From the NCBI GenBank assembly GCA_963930655.1, contig OZ005619.1, forward strand, positions 19,863,752 through 19,927,751: DNA of 64,000 nucleotides. The letters run 5' to 3'. Positions 1 to 12,712 of this stretch are shown one piece after another. The notes under the pieces were generated by a model. It saw only the letters and a program-made list of their open reading frames with translations. It made no database searches and was not told the origin of the DNA. This stretch comes from Myrica gale (Eukaryota > Streptophyta > Magnoliopsida > Fagales > Myricaceae). The position numbers were made by a program, and so were the translations under genes. How positions within the stretch are numbered: the stretch's first letter is position 1; every line of letters starts with the position of its first letter.

Positions 1-3000
1 CCGTGTATTTGAGATAGCTCTTGCAACAGAAGCTTCTTCTGCTGTTGCTGGAGTTTTTTCTCCTGGAAAGGCATCTCGCACTCAGTTTCAGTCGTCTCCT
101 GAAGCTCATGAATCCAATGCAAACATTTCTAATGAGATTTTGAACAATCCTTCAAAACTAGTGCTTGGGCGAGCAACAAAAATTGCAGCTGCTGTTTCTG
201 CACTAGTGATTGGGGCTGTTATTCACGGGGTTACTAGCCTGGAGAGAATGGTTACAGTCTTCCGCTTAAAGGAAGGATTGGATGTAATTCAATTTGTAAG
301 GAATACGAGATCCAATTCAAATGGAAATGCCCGTTCAATTGGGGCTCTTAAATTGGATAACTCAGTTGAAGTTTACGTGCACTGGTTTAGACTGCTTGTT
401 GGAAACTGTAGAACTGTTTCAGAGGGATTGGTTGTGGAACTCTTGGGTGAACCATCCGTTGTGGCTCTTTCAAGGATGCAGCGAATGCTCCCTCTTAGTT
501 TGGTCTTTCCACCTGCCTATTCAATATTTGCCTTTCTTATGTGGCGGCCATTCATTATGAGCACAAACCTTGCAACCCGTGAAGATATCAACCAATTATA
601 TCAATCTTTAACAAGAGCCATAGCTGATGCCATAAAACACTTGCCTTTTCGAGATGTATGTTTGAGAGATAGTCGGGGTTTCTATGATCTTGTGGCTGCA
701 GATGCTAGTGATGCTGAATTTGCGGCCATGTTAGAGTTAAATGGGTCAGATATCCATTTAAAATCCATGGCCTTCGTTCCTCTCCGTGCCAGGCATTTTT
801 TGAATGCCATTGTTGACTGTAAAATGCCACAATCACTACTTCCGCCGGAAGATAGGAATCGGATTTCTGGTCATGGTGAATCTAAAGTCCAATGTATGCA
901 GAATGAAACAAAGCTTCTTGATAAGATTGTGCATGTTTTGGACACCCTGCAACCTGCAAAATTTCATTGGCAGTGGGTGGAGCTCAGGCTTCTTTTGCAT
1001 GAACAATCCCTCATCGAAAAACTTGAAACTCATGATATGTCCTTAGTGGATGCTATACGGTCGTCCTCGCCCACTCCTGAAAAAGCTGCTGCTTCTGATA
1101 ATGAGCTCAATTTCATTGTCATCATCCTCACAAGGTTGCTAGTCAGACCTGATGCTGCGCCCCTTTTCTCAGAGGTGGTTCATCTTTTTGGACAATCACT
1201 GGAAGATTCAATGCTGCTACAGGCTAAATGGTTCCTAGGCGGCCAGGATGTTCTTTTTGGTCGAAAGACAATAAGACAAAGGCTTATTAATATTGCTGAG
1301 AGTGAGGTTCTTTCAACGAAGGCCCAGTTTTCAAAACCTTGGGGCTGGTGTAATTCTGATTCTGATACAGCACCGAAGAGGGGAGACAAGAAGTTTGAAG
1401 TCACCTCTCTTGAAGAAGGAGAGGTTGTTGAAGAGGGAACAGACTCAAAAAGGTACGGAAAGGGTTCTAATCAAACATTGGATGCTGAAGGTTCCAATGT
1501 CAGCCAGCAGCAAGTTACTGAGAGGGCTCTCATTGAATTACTTCTTCCTTGCATAGATCAAAGCTCTGATGAATCACGGAATACCTTTGCAAGTGATCTG
1601 ATCAAGCAGTTGAATACTATTGAGCAGCAAATGAATGCAATTACTTGTGGGGCGAGCAAGCAGGCAGGAACAATACCTGCTGGGGTTGAAGGACCTGCAA
1701 ACAAAGGAAATAATCGCAAAGTGATGAGAGGTGGCAGTCCTGGATTAGCTAGGCGTTCTACAGTCTCAACAGATTCCACTCTGCCCTCCCCTGCAGCTTT
1801 GCGAGCTTCTATGTTGTTGCGCTTGCAGTTACTCCTAAGGTTTCTTCCTATTATTTGTGGAGATGGGTAATCATCCGAGGACTTCTTAATCTTTGTTTGG
1901 AAGCTTCTTGCATATATTACTTGAATTACCTGTTGCCTGTATAGCTACTTGCTACTCAAAAACCCTTTCCTATATAAATTTTTCACATAAGCACCACTTA
2001 TAGAAAGTCTTCCTTTGCTTTCGTCACTAAGCAGTTGTGTTGTACATCTGGTGTTTGTCACATTACTTGCTAGCTAACTTTTGGCTCTCCCTCTTTTCTG
2101 TTGCTTGGTAAGAATCAGGTCTAGAATCTAGCCACTGCCCTTTTTTATATGGATATATATTTAGGAAGTAGCCCTTTTTCTTTGGTAACCTCTTATCCTA
2201 CTGGAACAATTATATTCTTCCTTGTACATCTAACCTTATTCTCCATTCACTTGTTGATTCCATGAAATTGTTTGGGGATATTGGAAATATAATTTACCAT
2301 TCAGTAGTAAATTTTTATGTTCCCTCATTTCTCTCCTCTTGGACTTTTTATAAATGTTTCAAGGTGGGAATTTCATATCTCCGGATTGCCAATGAATCTT
2401 TTCTGATGCGACAATAGTAGGAAATCATGTGTTCAAAACAGTTATTCTGAGTCTTTTGTGAAGGATCTCAAAAAGATGCCAGAATTTTTACTTATTTGAT
2501 AAACTAGGAAAAATGAAATTGATAAAGGTTTTTGTGAAGATTGGAGTTCCTGTTAGTTTTCTGTGAGTAGTATATCTGCTGAAATGATTATGGTGCATGA
2601 TCAAATGACTGAAGCTTTGCTAAATGTTCTCAATAAAAACCTAACGGAATCGTAAGAAAATGAAATTTTCATCCACAATTAGCTAAAGTTTCATATATTG
2701 GATTTGTTAGGGAACCATCCGGGCGAAATATGAGGCACACGCTTGCCTCAATAATTCTTCATCTCCTTGGAAATCGGGTGGTGTATGAAGATGCAGACCT
2801 TTCATTTTATGACGCACAGAGTTATGCATCCAAGAGAGAGTTGGAGTCTCCTGCAGAAGCTTCCGCTGCCCTTTCAGATATTTCTGGTGGAAGTCTCTTT
2901 GATCTGTTATTGTTGGTTTTGCATGGGTTATTGAGTAGTTGTCAGCCAAGTTGGCTGAGGTCCAAGCCTTTCTCCAAGTCAAGCAGCGAATTTTCAAGGG

Positions 3001-4130
3001 AATCTTCTGGATTTGATCGCGAGGTAGCAGAGACTCTGCAGGTTTGATCTTTGTCGGGTTTCTATACAAATTAAATCTTTTCTTGACTAATATAAACCCT
3101 TACTTCATTAAATGTGGCACTTGTGGCCTGGGTTCCAACTCCAAGATGTAATCATTACCTCATCAATATAAGTACATAAATATAAATAAACAAAAATGAA
3201 AATCGAGTGATAAAAGTCAAAATGTCTTAATAAATGTGTTCTATTAGCAATATAACTCAAACGTCCTGTGTAAGACTTACAAAGTGGCCAGTACATTGAA
3301 GGTCCAAAGGCCCATTGGTTATCTATCACATTATTGTATGTAATGCGTGTCATGTGGTAATTCTGTTCAAAAAGAAATAATAGTCATCTACCACAATATA
3401 GTATAAATAATAAGCATCTTCTTTTTGTTTTCCTTCAAAAATAAATAATCCTTAATGGGTAATAGGGAGGTTGAGCTAGAAATAGTGGATTTATGTAGAA
3501 GTTCCCTTCTTTCTTTCTTTCCTTTATTTTTGTCCTTATTTATTTCATGAGCTTAAAAGTTTCTCATACAATTGCTAACCCATTTTTTGTGTTGCCAGTC
3601 TTCTATATTAGTGAGTAGATTTATATATGCATAAATGATTGTGTGCCTATCTAACACGTCATCAACTGGTGCAGAATGACTTATATCGCATGCAGCTGCC
3701 AGACACCATTCGGTTGCGAATACAAACAGCAATGCCAATTCTTCTTCCTTCTCTCCGTTTCTCGGTCTCTTGCCAGCTGCCTTCTGTTCCCGTTGCTGCC
3801 CTTGCTTCTCTTCAATCCTGCATCTCCGTCCCTGGGGTTCCTTCGGGACCTTTCTCCCCACCTCAGAGGAATCTAGCTCCTTTGGCACGTACTACGACTA
3901 ACATTTCAGGGAAGTTCAAACCATTGCCCTTGCAGCGGGATCATGATATGGAAATCGATCCATGGACTCTACAGGAAGATGGTGCTGGATCTGGGCCATC
4001 TTCAAGTAACACAGCTGTTATTGGCAGTGGCGACCATGCTAATCTTCGAGCATCCAGCTGGCTTAAGGGTGCTGTAAGAGTTAGGCGGACAGACCTCACC
4101 TACATTGGTGCGGTGGATGAGGACAGCTGA
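1..4130 (+). CDS. MED12: Mediator subunit MED12, C-terminal part (5'-truncated by window edge)
   Basis: This is the large regulatory subunit of the Mediator CDK8 kinase module (CRYPTIC PRECOCIOUS / CENTER CITY in Arabidopsis), a nuclear transcription co-regulator. Exons are 1-1866, 2711-3041 and 3675-4130, all phase-consistent with GT-AG introns. The reading frame is open from base 2 with no stop, so the first exon continues upstream of the window. About 883 residues are visible. Family-typical stretches include VFEIALATEASSAVAG near the start, GELRxxx-free Leu-rich helices, an acidic linker SLEEGEVVEEG, and the extreme C terminus LKGAVRVRRTDLTYIGAVDEDS-type ending (4070-4127). The exon 1/2 junction rebuilds a conserved Asp-Gly-Glu-Pro-Ser-Gly-Arg segment across 1866/2711. 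No frameshift or internal stop is seen. Identification is by recognition of conserved plant MED12 C-terminal sequence. Confidence 0.93.
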
Positions 4131-4526
4131 TATAAGTTAACTTCATTCTTGATTTGGTCTGGAGTAAGTAAAGCCCTCAGCAGGTAATTTAAGGTTCTCA
4201 TTTAGTATGCATAATTGTCATCAGAATTACTGTTTCCCTTCTTGCCTTTGATGATGAAGGGAACTGTTGAGAGGGATATTTTTTTTGGGGTTGTGGGTTC
4301 CTTGTGACAGGAGTGTTAAGATAATGTTCTCACGCAGCCCATCCTACCGAGTCTTGGGCCTGCCTGACTACTAACGCTTAAATCAGCCCCCATCTGAACT
4401 ATGCACCCCGTGGTGTAGTTCGGGTGCTTGTTGTACATATAGAGATAGTTTCACTTTACCAATTGATCTGAGTAAGATATCTCAAGAATGATCTGTAGCT
4501 TTTTTCCATGCTCATGTTGTAGTTGC

Positions 4527-4565
<39 letters not shown>

Positions 4566-5990
4566 ATAGGTAGGGGCATACTCCTGTACAGCCACATGTT
4601 GTGTATGTGCTTACATATGTGTGCACACATTTATGACAAATCTTAGATTTACCACTTCTCTCATTCCAAGAAAGTCCATCTCTCAGTGTATGAATGTCCC
4701 AAACTGTTTTCACACCATTGTGAAATCGACAAAGTTAATGAATTACCTTTGTATAGAAAATAATCACATTGAGATAATAACTTTTGGCACTTATAAATAT
4801 ACAAGGCAAGTTTGGAATTAATGTGAAGGGGTGGGTGAAGAGTAATCAACTGTAGTTTTTTCATCGAAGTGGACGATCTTTATGGTACACAGAAATTCAT
4901 GATATGCTGTTGCCCGAAACAAATTTTGATCTTCTGCGTAGCCGAAAATATAAAATGCCAATCCTGGGATGCATCTGAAGGAATAGCAAATGCATGGATG
5001 TACCATGTTTTGGAACGTGAGCTCATTTTTTCCAGTTGTTGATGTTGAAACTCATTGTGGCTATCTTCTCGATGCGAGTCCGGCCTTCGAAATTTGTTGA
5101 CCTTCTGAAGGCAGTCATGTAAAATTACTATTTTTTTCTTGAAATTATTTCTCCTTGGAGGTGGTTTGAGGGGAAGGGTATGCCCGCAGCCGGCCTGTGG
5201 TTCTGGATATTTTTCTCTCATAACTCGTGCTGTCACGTGCTTTCCGGAACTAAGCTAGCTCAGATTTGGAATTTAAATGTGGAGTGTCAACTTTGATTGA
5301 TGTCTTGGCTCTTATACTGCATGTACATGGAGCATTAATCCAGTCACCCTGTTTTCGTTATTTTCTTCCCAGATGCTCTTAACTGTCAATTAAAACAGAT
5401 TATACTTCTCCACTATAAAGGTCTGCTGCGGGTGGTGTGGGTCTGGGGTCAATTTTAGTTGCTCTTTAAGAGCTCAAAGTGAGCCTTGATCTTACCTATT
5501 GAAGGAGATTTTTTTTGTTCCAGGTATATTGAACTTTTGTTGCCATGAGTAAATAATCTTGAGATGTTCAGCTGGATTTCTTTGGCCAGGTATTGGTTGC
5601 CATTTATTTTGGATTCACTGCTTTGGTGATAAATTTTATGATAAATAATTGACTCATATTGTACCTCGGTGTTGCTAGGTTAATGTTTTTCTATCTTGTT
5701 CTTTCTGCATTTTGAGCAATAAAGCTATGTTTGATGTAGAGCATAGAATTCATAGCTCTAGAATTCTATGTTTGTGTATATGGATATCAAATCCATTGTT
5801 TTGCTTCGAAATTGTTCTGGGTTGTTTGTTTTTGTTTTTGTTTTTTTGTTTATACTCATTGTTGGCCAGGATGTTCTTTTTGTTTTTCTTCATAGAATCC
5901 ATAGCTCTAGAGTTTTGTGGAACTGCTTTGCAAACTAAGAAACTTCACATTTCAAGTCCGATTGAAGTGATTAGGATGGATCTGTAATTG
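4131..5990. other. 3' flank of MED12, no coding feature
   Basis: This stretch presumably holds the MED12 3' UTR followed by intergenic DNA. The ORFs in it are short, AT-rich and lack recognisable domains. It contains the TC microsatellite at 4528-4559 and a 20-bp near-direct repeat (CATAGAATTCATAGCTCTAG at 5742-5761, one mismatch in the second copy at 5891-5910). No tRNA or other RNA gene was seen. Confidence 0.6.
4528..4559. repeat. TC dinucleotide microsatellite
   Basis: About 15 uninterrupted TC units downstream of the MED12 stop codon. It is a likely length-polymorphic marker; no function is implied. Confidence 0.95.
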
Positions 5991-5999
5991 GTAGGTTGA

Positions 6000-6712
6000 T
6001 TGCTTTGCATTGAGCTTAAACGATGGAAATATACGGGAAGTTGTACCTTCTTAGCCAACATCAAATCCCCGAGGTGCTTTAAAGATCATTTGGCCGCGTG
6101 GAAAGGCAAAGCTAAGCATGAGTTACAGATCTGGCAAGCTTCGAAGGCAGGAAGGTTTAAGGTAAACTTCAATGCTGCTGTTCGAAATTCCTTTTCGGCA
6201 ATAGCTGGCATCTGTTTTGATCACCAGAAGGCCTTGTGGGCTCGAACAGAAATTATTTCTTTGGGAGACCCTCTTCAGGCGGAGACTATGGTAGCTCACA
6301 CGGTGGTTAGTGAAGCCTCCTTTTGTTTCTTCGACCGTGTCACCCTTGAAGGGGATGCCCTGGTTGTTATTGACAGCATTAATGATCCCTCTTACCCCCT
6401 TGTTGCTTGCACCACCTATTTATTTCATTGAAAGTCATTCGTGAAATGACGAAGGGGAAGCCGCTGTGGAGCTTTGTTAAAGCTTTCCGCCAAGTAAATT
6501 CTACAGCGCACTCCCTGGCACGTTGGGCTGCCGTTAGAAAATTCCATGAAATTATTCCCTTTCAACTTGTACCCCCTCCCTCTTGCCTTGTGAACATTTC
6601 CTTGAACCTCCTTGAGGTTTTATACGCTTTCAATAAAGAGTTCCCATATTGCGAAAGTAAAAAAAATGGTAGTTTACAATTTTTCTCCTTCAAATTACTA
6701 CCTGATTCTTAA
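6000..6712 (+). pseudogene. LINE retrotransposon RNase H-like (RVT_3) domain remnant, frameshifted
   Basis: The reading frame at 6000-6431 and a second frame at about 6430-6710 together resemble the C-terminal RNase H-like domain of plant non-LTR retrotransposons. Visible landmarks are GRFKVNFNAAV near 6150, QAETMVA near 6280, LEGDALVVIDSIND near 6350, and the typical tail with VNSTAHSLARWA near 6495. The frame breaks around 6405-6433. The first catalytic aspartate of the N-F-D-A-A motif is replaced by Asn, so the domain would be inactive even without the frameshift. No reverse transcriptase domain is found upstream, so this is a 5'-truncated insertion, the usual LINE outcome. It is not a host gene. 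Confidence 0.75.
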
Positions 6713-7001
6713 ATATTCCTATAAATTTTAGTTCGTTGTAGAGTTGAAAAAGGACGGATGATATCCTCTGATATTTTTGAACAGTAAGGGCAATATTGGA
6801 ATAAGTGCACAGTAAAGAAACAGTACCCGGCGACAGCTACTATAGATGAATAGTGATGTCGGGAAAACAGTAAAAGCAACAGTGATATTTTTCTGATGAA
6901 TAGTGTTTGTCGGCAGCAGCACAGTAATCACAAATTGAAATGACGAATTTATCCTTGATATTGTTGAGAACAACAAAATTATCCTTGATCAACATTATTC
7001 T

Positions 7002-7869
7002 TCAAAGAAATTGACGGTTGATGGCTTCTATTTCTTCTGATGATAGATCAATGTCATAACCATCGTATGGATCTTGAGCATCATGATATTGAGGATTTAT
7101 TGGACTGAGTTCTAAACAGGTATTGGATGCTGAGGCAACAGTATCTTCATCATCTTGAGACAATTGAGAAAGAACTTCAAGCAATTGGTTTTTGTAGTCA
7201 TCTTTATCCTTGCCAACAGCAAGTTTTGCCTGTAATTGACTTTTCTGGGAAAGGAATTGGGGATGGTTTGCTATTTGGTGTTTGGCTCGAGAAATGACAT
7301 TAATGATATTGTCTTTAGTGAAAATGGTCCACCATTTTATGAAAAATTTCTGAGAAAAGACTTTGGTATTGTTATCTTGGGTAAAAACAAATTTCCAACA
7401 AAATATCCAGGGAACAAGGTTGAACTGTATGAAAAAGCGAAGGAGAATAGGTATATCTTTGTATAGAGGGTTTTTCATTACTGGATATTTGTCAAGAGAA
7501 GGGGTGTCGTGGGTTTACAGCCCATTGATCGTATGTCTGCTTAAGATAATTTGGGAAAAGCTTTTCATCCGGTCCAAAACGATCCCACCACTAGATAAAC
7601 CAATGTGGAATAGGTTCGGGACTTTGAAATCCTTTAAAGCGAATTAACTAGGAATGTCGATGATTATTATTTTCAAAAAATAAAGTAAAGGTCCATGCAT
7701 CAATATAATCATAGTATGAAATGTTTTTGATATTGCGAAAAGGTTCAGATAATGCACGGAGGGTCCAAGGTTGACCCCATTCTTTTGAAGAAATTATTCG
7801 ACGAATGATAAATTTTGAAAAACCCTCACTCCTATAAATTATATTTTTCATTACGATTTCATCCCTCAA
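7002..7869 (-). pseudogene. Degraded LTR-retroelement / pararetrovirus-like polyprotein fragment
   Basis: Two minus-strand open segments (7869-7648 and 7478-7002) lie in one direction, with several in-frame stop codons between and around them (for example near 7645, 7590 and 7490). The segments are rich in Trp and aromatic residues (WGQPWTLRAL, FIKWWTIF). They end in an acidic, Gln/Ser-rich stretch that stops at 7002. This composition resembles non-enzymatic parts of reverse-transcribing element polyproteins in plant genomes. I could not assign a family, and no protease or reverse transcriptase motif is present. It is an old, non-functional copy. Sequence at 6840-6960 with repeated GATGAATAGTG may be part of a decayed flanking LTR. 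Confidence 0.4.
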
Positions 7870-8173
7870 CCGACTTGAGCCATTATGTCGAACGATTTAT
7901 ATCCCTCGTAACATACATATAACCTTCTCCTTACATGAAAGTTAATTTTACGCTTATTTGAGTCCTCCCTAGCCTTCTATAGTGCTTCTAGTAATTCGTA
8001 GAGTCAAAAAATAATATGTAATTAGCTAATTTTTTATTTAGAAAAAAAAGATGACTTACTTAAAATTGAGCTAGTCAAATTCGTCTTTTCAATAAGGAGA
8101 AGGTCGCGTGTCGTTTACATGAGACAGAAACCGTCCGATATAAACAACTTCTGCAGGTTGAGGGATGAAATCG
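7854..8173. repeat. 18-bp perfect inverted repeat enclosing about 285 bp
   Basis: CGATTTCATCCCTCAACC at 7854-7871 recurs as its exact reverse complement at 8156-8173. The left arm overlaps the start of the retroelement-like fragment. The enclosed 7872-8155 has no coding content. It may be a foldback insertion or an inverted duplication of element sequence. Confidence 0.6.
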
Positions 8174-9050
8174 AAATTTGTATGATAACCTTGCACGTCT
8201 ACAGGAGATGCAAAATTTGGATTTGGCAACTAAAGTGGTAACCGCCTTGTGCCACTGCCTTCGTGTGCTCCCTTTTTGCCGGCTCAGGCAAGGAAGCCTC
8301 TCGGAAGAAGAGGGATTGAGGAGTTGTCAATTTGCTTCTGGGTTCAATTTTGTGTTCACAAGCTTTTGGGTTCTTCTTTGTGGTGTCCATCTTGTATTTT
8401 GTTCCCCATCTACAATTATTTTATAAAATTATTATATGCCTAGAAAATAATAAAATAAAATAAAAAACCTGGAGTGGTAACCCACTTTCGTATCTCCACG
8501 GGGCATGTGACCCTGAAGAGTTGACTCTCACGATTTCTGATATACAGCATGCTTGAAACTTGTGAAATAGTCTACTAGAGAAGCTTGAAGCAAATGTACC
8601 GTGTTCCTTCCATATCATTTTGCATGAACATTGTTGGCAACTCTTGTTTTTTTTTTTGAGCAAAAAGGGGAAGGGGCAACCAAGCTAACAACTTTCTTTG
8701 GGCCTATAACTGCTACCCACTGGGTGAATTTATCACCGCATCACCAATAAGACTAACAGTCAGTCCTAAACTCATTCATTAGGCCTAAAATCAGGCTTTA
8801 CTTTTACAAACTATTTCAATGTTGACGGGTCTTGTTACTTTCTTTTGATCGCTCTGCTCTAATGTTAAAAAAGTGAAGCTTAAAATCATTGAAGGGATGG
8901 AGAAAATGGTTTACATATTACAGCTAACAATTTAAGATCGTTTGAATGAATAGTATACTGCTCCTTTCTCTTTGAAATGAATAGCTTGAGAAAAGCATTG
9001 GGACAAAAGGTACATCTTCCTTGTCTGATGTTAGGACCCACTTCTAACTT
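8174..9050. other. Intergenic, nothing recognisable
   Basis: Several short ORFs on both strands overlap each other without domains or codon bias. This includes the immediate 3' flank of the RopGEF gene (its stop codon is at 9051-9053). Confidence 0.6.
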
Positions 9051-11249
9051 TTATTGTTCATGTCTCATGTTTTGGTCTTCATGAAGAACATCTTCAATCC
9101 AGGCGACAATGTTGAATGCTAGGCCTTCCAAGACCCTTGAGTAGCTCTCTAGTATTGCTTTCCCCACATCCTGCAAAGAGCAATTAGTGGTTATTCTTTT
9201 GTTTCTTTCTACTTCTCTGTTTGGATAACTAGAAATTTAGTTCGTTTTGAACAGACCCACATCTCGGTTTGCGAACCATGTCATGCTCATTTGAACTTAC
9301 CCTATTGTACTGAATCTTGCTTGTGTCCAAGGTTGTCTGCGACAGCTCAGGATACCTATGCTTGAGGCAGAACAATAAACTCGCCGCCCTTTCTGCTAGA
9401 ACATGGTTTTTGTCAATGCGGTCAGTGTCCGCCATGAGATCCTTCACCAAGTCCCAGGATGATCTTGAATTGCTCAAACATGCTTTACGCCTCCATGTAT
9501 ACATTGAAGCTTCAACCCTGTCTGCAAGCTCAAGCGCTTCATGTTCTGATGCTATATTGAGACTGTCAAGAAGCTGGTCCGGTGAGAAGTTGTCTGCGGT
9601 GCAGATGAATCGGTAAATTGAGTCACCCAGACATGCTTTTCCACTCTGGAAATAATTTTTTTGTACAAAAAATCAAGTCAGAACTAGGAAATCTGTGATC
9701 ACCGGAATTATCTGAGGAAAGTCCATCGAACTCTTGACTGTTTCATTAGACCTTCGTTCTTAATTTTTCAAAAATAACTCACCAATCATTTGTTATACAG
9801 TCTTAAGATTTAGTGTACGTCTAATTGGAAGAAAAATGCATTGCGTTTGTGAAGAGGCATAGTTCCCGAGAAAAAAAAAGTTCAACAATGGTGTTGGAGC
9901 ATCGTGAAACTCACTTTTGGAAGAGTTGCGATGAATGTGTCCGGGATTTCTATCTCCGCAAGAATAGTACCATTGATGGCCATGGCAGCCTTGTGAATTT
10001 GATTAGCACAGTCACGCTTGTTTAGCAATTGCTTTCTTGCCTTCTCAGAGAGGCCTCCAGGAGAAACACATGGAACTGGCAACCACCATTTCTCTTCTTT
10101 CCGCTGAGCAATCCTTCGAAATGAGCCTGAACGAGTTGAATTCCCCGACATGCTCCCGTGTTTCGCATACCAGAACTCTGTATCTTCAAAACTATCCAAT
10201 ATTTCCTGTAAAAGAAAATTTATCCTTTCGTCAATTACGGCCCCTGAGAGAAGAAAACTGTCACTGGTTGAGAAAAGAGTGAGATGTTTAGCAAACGGAC
10301 ACTCGTCTTACTATGAGCATCATGTCAAGCTTCTGCAACGCAGGGAGGTTAAGATAAATATCCGGTCTTGGGGTACTTGCCATCACCTAAAAGCCACCAA
10401 AACTTACGTCAGAAAGAGGCGAAAACAGTTAAAATCCATTGAAGCAATCAGATATGGATCTAAAAAGTCACCTCAACAGTTGTCCCGTCATCTAAATCTC
10501 GCGAGGTTGGGCTAAAGTCCACTATGTACTCGCACACAGATAAAAGGCAATCCATTTCTCTTTTCCACAAAGCCTTCTTATCAGGATTCAGAGGCTCCAA
10601 CCTTAAATTCTGACCAAATACAGTAGCTGCAGATGATCACAGATGTACAATTAGATTGAAATAAAAGGCAGAGTCAGTACTTTCCATTAGCTTTTTGGTT
10701 TTGTTATAGGATCATTACCATAGAGGTTCGTTATGGCATTTGAGATAGTGACGGCAGTGCAGACACCTTTCCCACTTCCAGACATGTCTTCACCCAGTAG
10801 AAGCTTTGCGAACCTTTCCTTCATCACGTCAAGCTCTGTGGAATTTTTTTTTCTCATGAATAAGCAAACTCTTGTTGTCTTTTTCATTTATGATAAGGAA
10901 GAGGAAGAGAATTTTTGCAACAGTGAAACTACTCAAATTACCCACCTGAGTCAGTAGATTCACCATCATCAAGTTTGTCGTCCACAGAGTGCCTGCGAGG
11001 CCTCATTGAGAGTCTGGTGAGGGATCTGGATTTGGCAATCGGCCAGAGGGGAGGAGAAGGTTCACTAAAAGAGATGTTCTCATCTACAGGGTCTGAGAAG
11101 GCCGAGGTCTCAGAGCTAGTCCTGCAGTAAATAGAAGGACTGCCACTCAGAGTTGAACGCCCTGGAGTTTCTGAGGTTGATTGATCCACTGAAGAAACTG
11201 AAGGTTGATAACCCAGATCATAATCGCCTGAACTCGATAAATTATCCAT
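9051..11249 (-). CDS. ROPGEF: Rho-of-plants guanine nucleotide exchange factor (PRONE domain)
   Basis: It activates plant ROP GTPases by GDP/GTP exchange at the plasma membrane, usually in polarised growth. Seven exons read on the minus strand: 11249-10946, 10835-10719, 10626-10472, 10386-10312, 10205-9915, 9645-9301 and 9170-9051. They sum to 1407 nt and 468 residues with GT-AG junctions. Residues 1-101 are the variable, Ser-rich N terminus. The PRONE catalytic domain follows from about residue 102, with [42 protein letters not shown] and KIQYNR in the expected order. The C-terminal tail after PRONE is only a few residues, so little autoinhibitory tail is present. The start was chosen as the first Met (MDNLSSSG) before the continuous exon. 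By position beside MED12 it corresponds best to the RopGEF3-type lineage; the paralogue number is inferred only. Confidence 0.92.
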
Positions 11250-12712
11250 CTATTTGCTCAAACCTGCCCACAATCATGAAAGTCTCACTAATTGGGTTAG
11301 TGGGCTCAAGATTTCAGAACTCATGATCACTATCAGACATGTAATTTGGTGGGACTCTGATTATAAAGGCTGGACCCCGGAAGTACTACCGGACCGGTTT
11401 TGCTTGATCTGTAAAACTAAACAGTTTAAAAGCAAGAATCTTTTTTTTTTCTTTCTTTCTTCCTTCCCAGGAACAAAAAAGCAAAAGAGGCTTCTGAAAG
11501 TAGCTATATTGTCAGAAATCATACAATAATTCAATGGAAATGCTGCAAAAGCTTCATAATAAAGCAATCTTAGGACATATTTTGCAAGAGTTGAAGAAAC
11601 TGAAATTTAAAAATTCAAGGCAACGGTTGCAAAAGGAGCAACGGTCCAACATTCTTTCATTCATGTAACCTTTATTTGCAGGATTTGAAATTTAAACTGT
11701 TGAAGCTAGCTCATGCTGAAGGACGTTTGAAACAGTTCCCTCCAAAGCATATGTATCTTTATGCCTGGAAACCTTTTCTTTCAGCAAAACCATATCACAC
11801 TATGATAGAAGATGAAGACAATTGGCCCTGTGGTTGCCCAGTTGACCTTATTCGATCAAAGAATTTCTGCGTCTTCGAAATATGATTGGAGAAAGAAGCG
11901 TTGTTTCTTGGAAGATGGAATAGGACATACAGTGAAAACGTGAGCAATAGTATTGTTGAAGCAAAGCACTTCAACAAATCATTAGCTATTTTTTATTAAA
12001 GACATACAGGTTCCACCATCTAGGCATGCCGGAGCCAGACATTTCCATCATTATCTTTGTCTATCCAAAAATTTCTTTGGCTTCTTAAAATAGTTTAAGG
12101 TGTGTTCTGTTTGGATCAAATGTTCCTTTGATGGTTCATTCTTTACTCCAGGAAAAAGAAAAAAAATTGTTGCCTTAGAGCCTGTTTGGACCTGAGGTTA
12201 CATTCATTTAGATAGTGTAAATTTCCCTTTCTGTTAGTCAAAAGTTATTAGATAAACTAGTTCACACCCAAAATTTATGTTTTATATGGAGTCATGGATA
12301 TTATTTCAATTTCCAACCCCAGGCAAGGAATATGCATCATATATCTTGGCAAATAAATGCCATTAAAAGTGACACTAACTTGGTTTGAAATCACAAAATC
12401 ATTATTTGTGAAAATTTTGGGTATTGGGGTTGATAAAAAAATGAAGATAATTTAGGGGAGTTGGTGAAAAAGTGAAGAGAAATAAGGTTTGAGTGAATAT
12501 TATAATGAAAAATAATTATTTGATAGGAAGAGAGATTATGTTGTAGTTTTGTTAATTAGGTCCGAAATTTTGAGGTGCCAACATATCGGCAAACAAACGC
12601 CCCGTATATTTCTGTCAATTTTGAGAGTTCGATTTTTTAGGGGGGTTTGTAAAAAATTGGTGATAATTTTTAAGAATGTTTAAAATGTAAAATGATTTTT
12701 GTAGGAGTTTGT
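11250..12712. other. 5' flank of RopGEF with decayed repeat sequence
   Basis: No gene is supported. The first few hundred bases should hold the RopGEF 5' UTR and promoter. About 12175-12610 resembles a dispersed AT-rich repeat. It carries GTGAAAAAGTGAAGAGA near 12467, shared in slightly varied form with about 25137 and 59740, and it ends in GGCAAACAAACGCCCCG. Confidence 0.5.
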
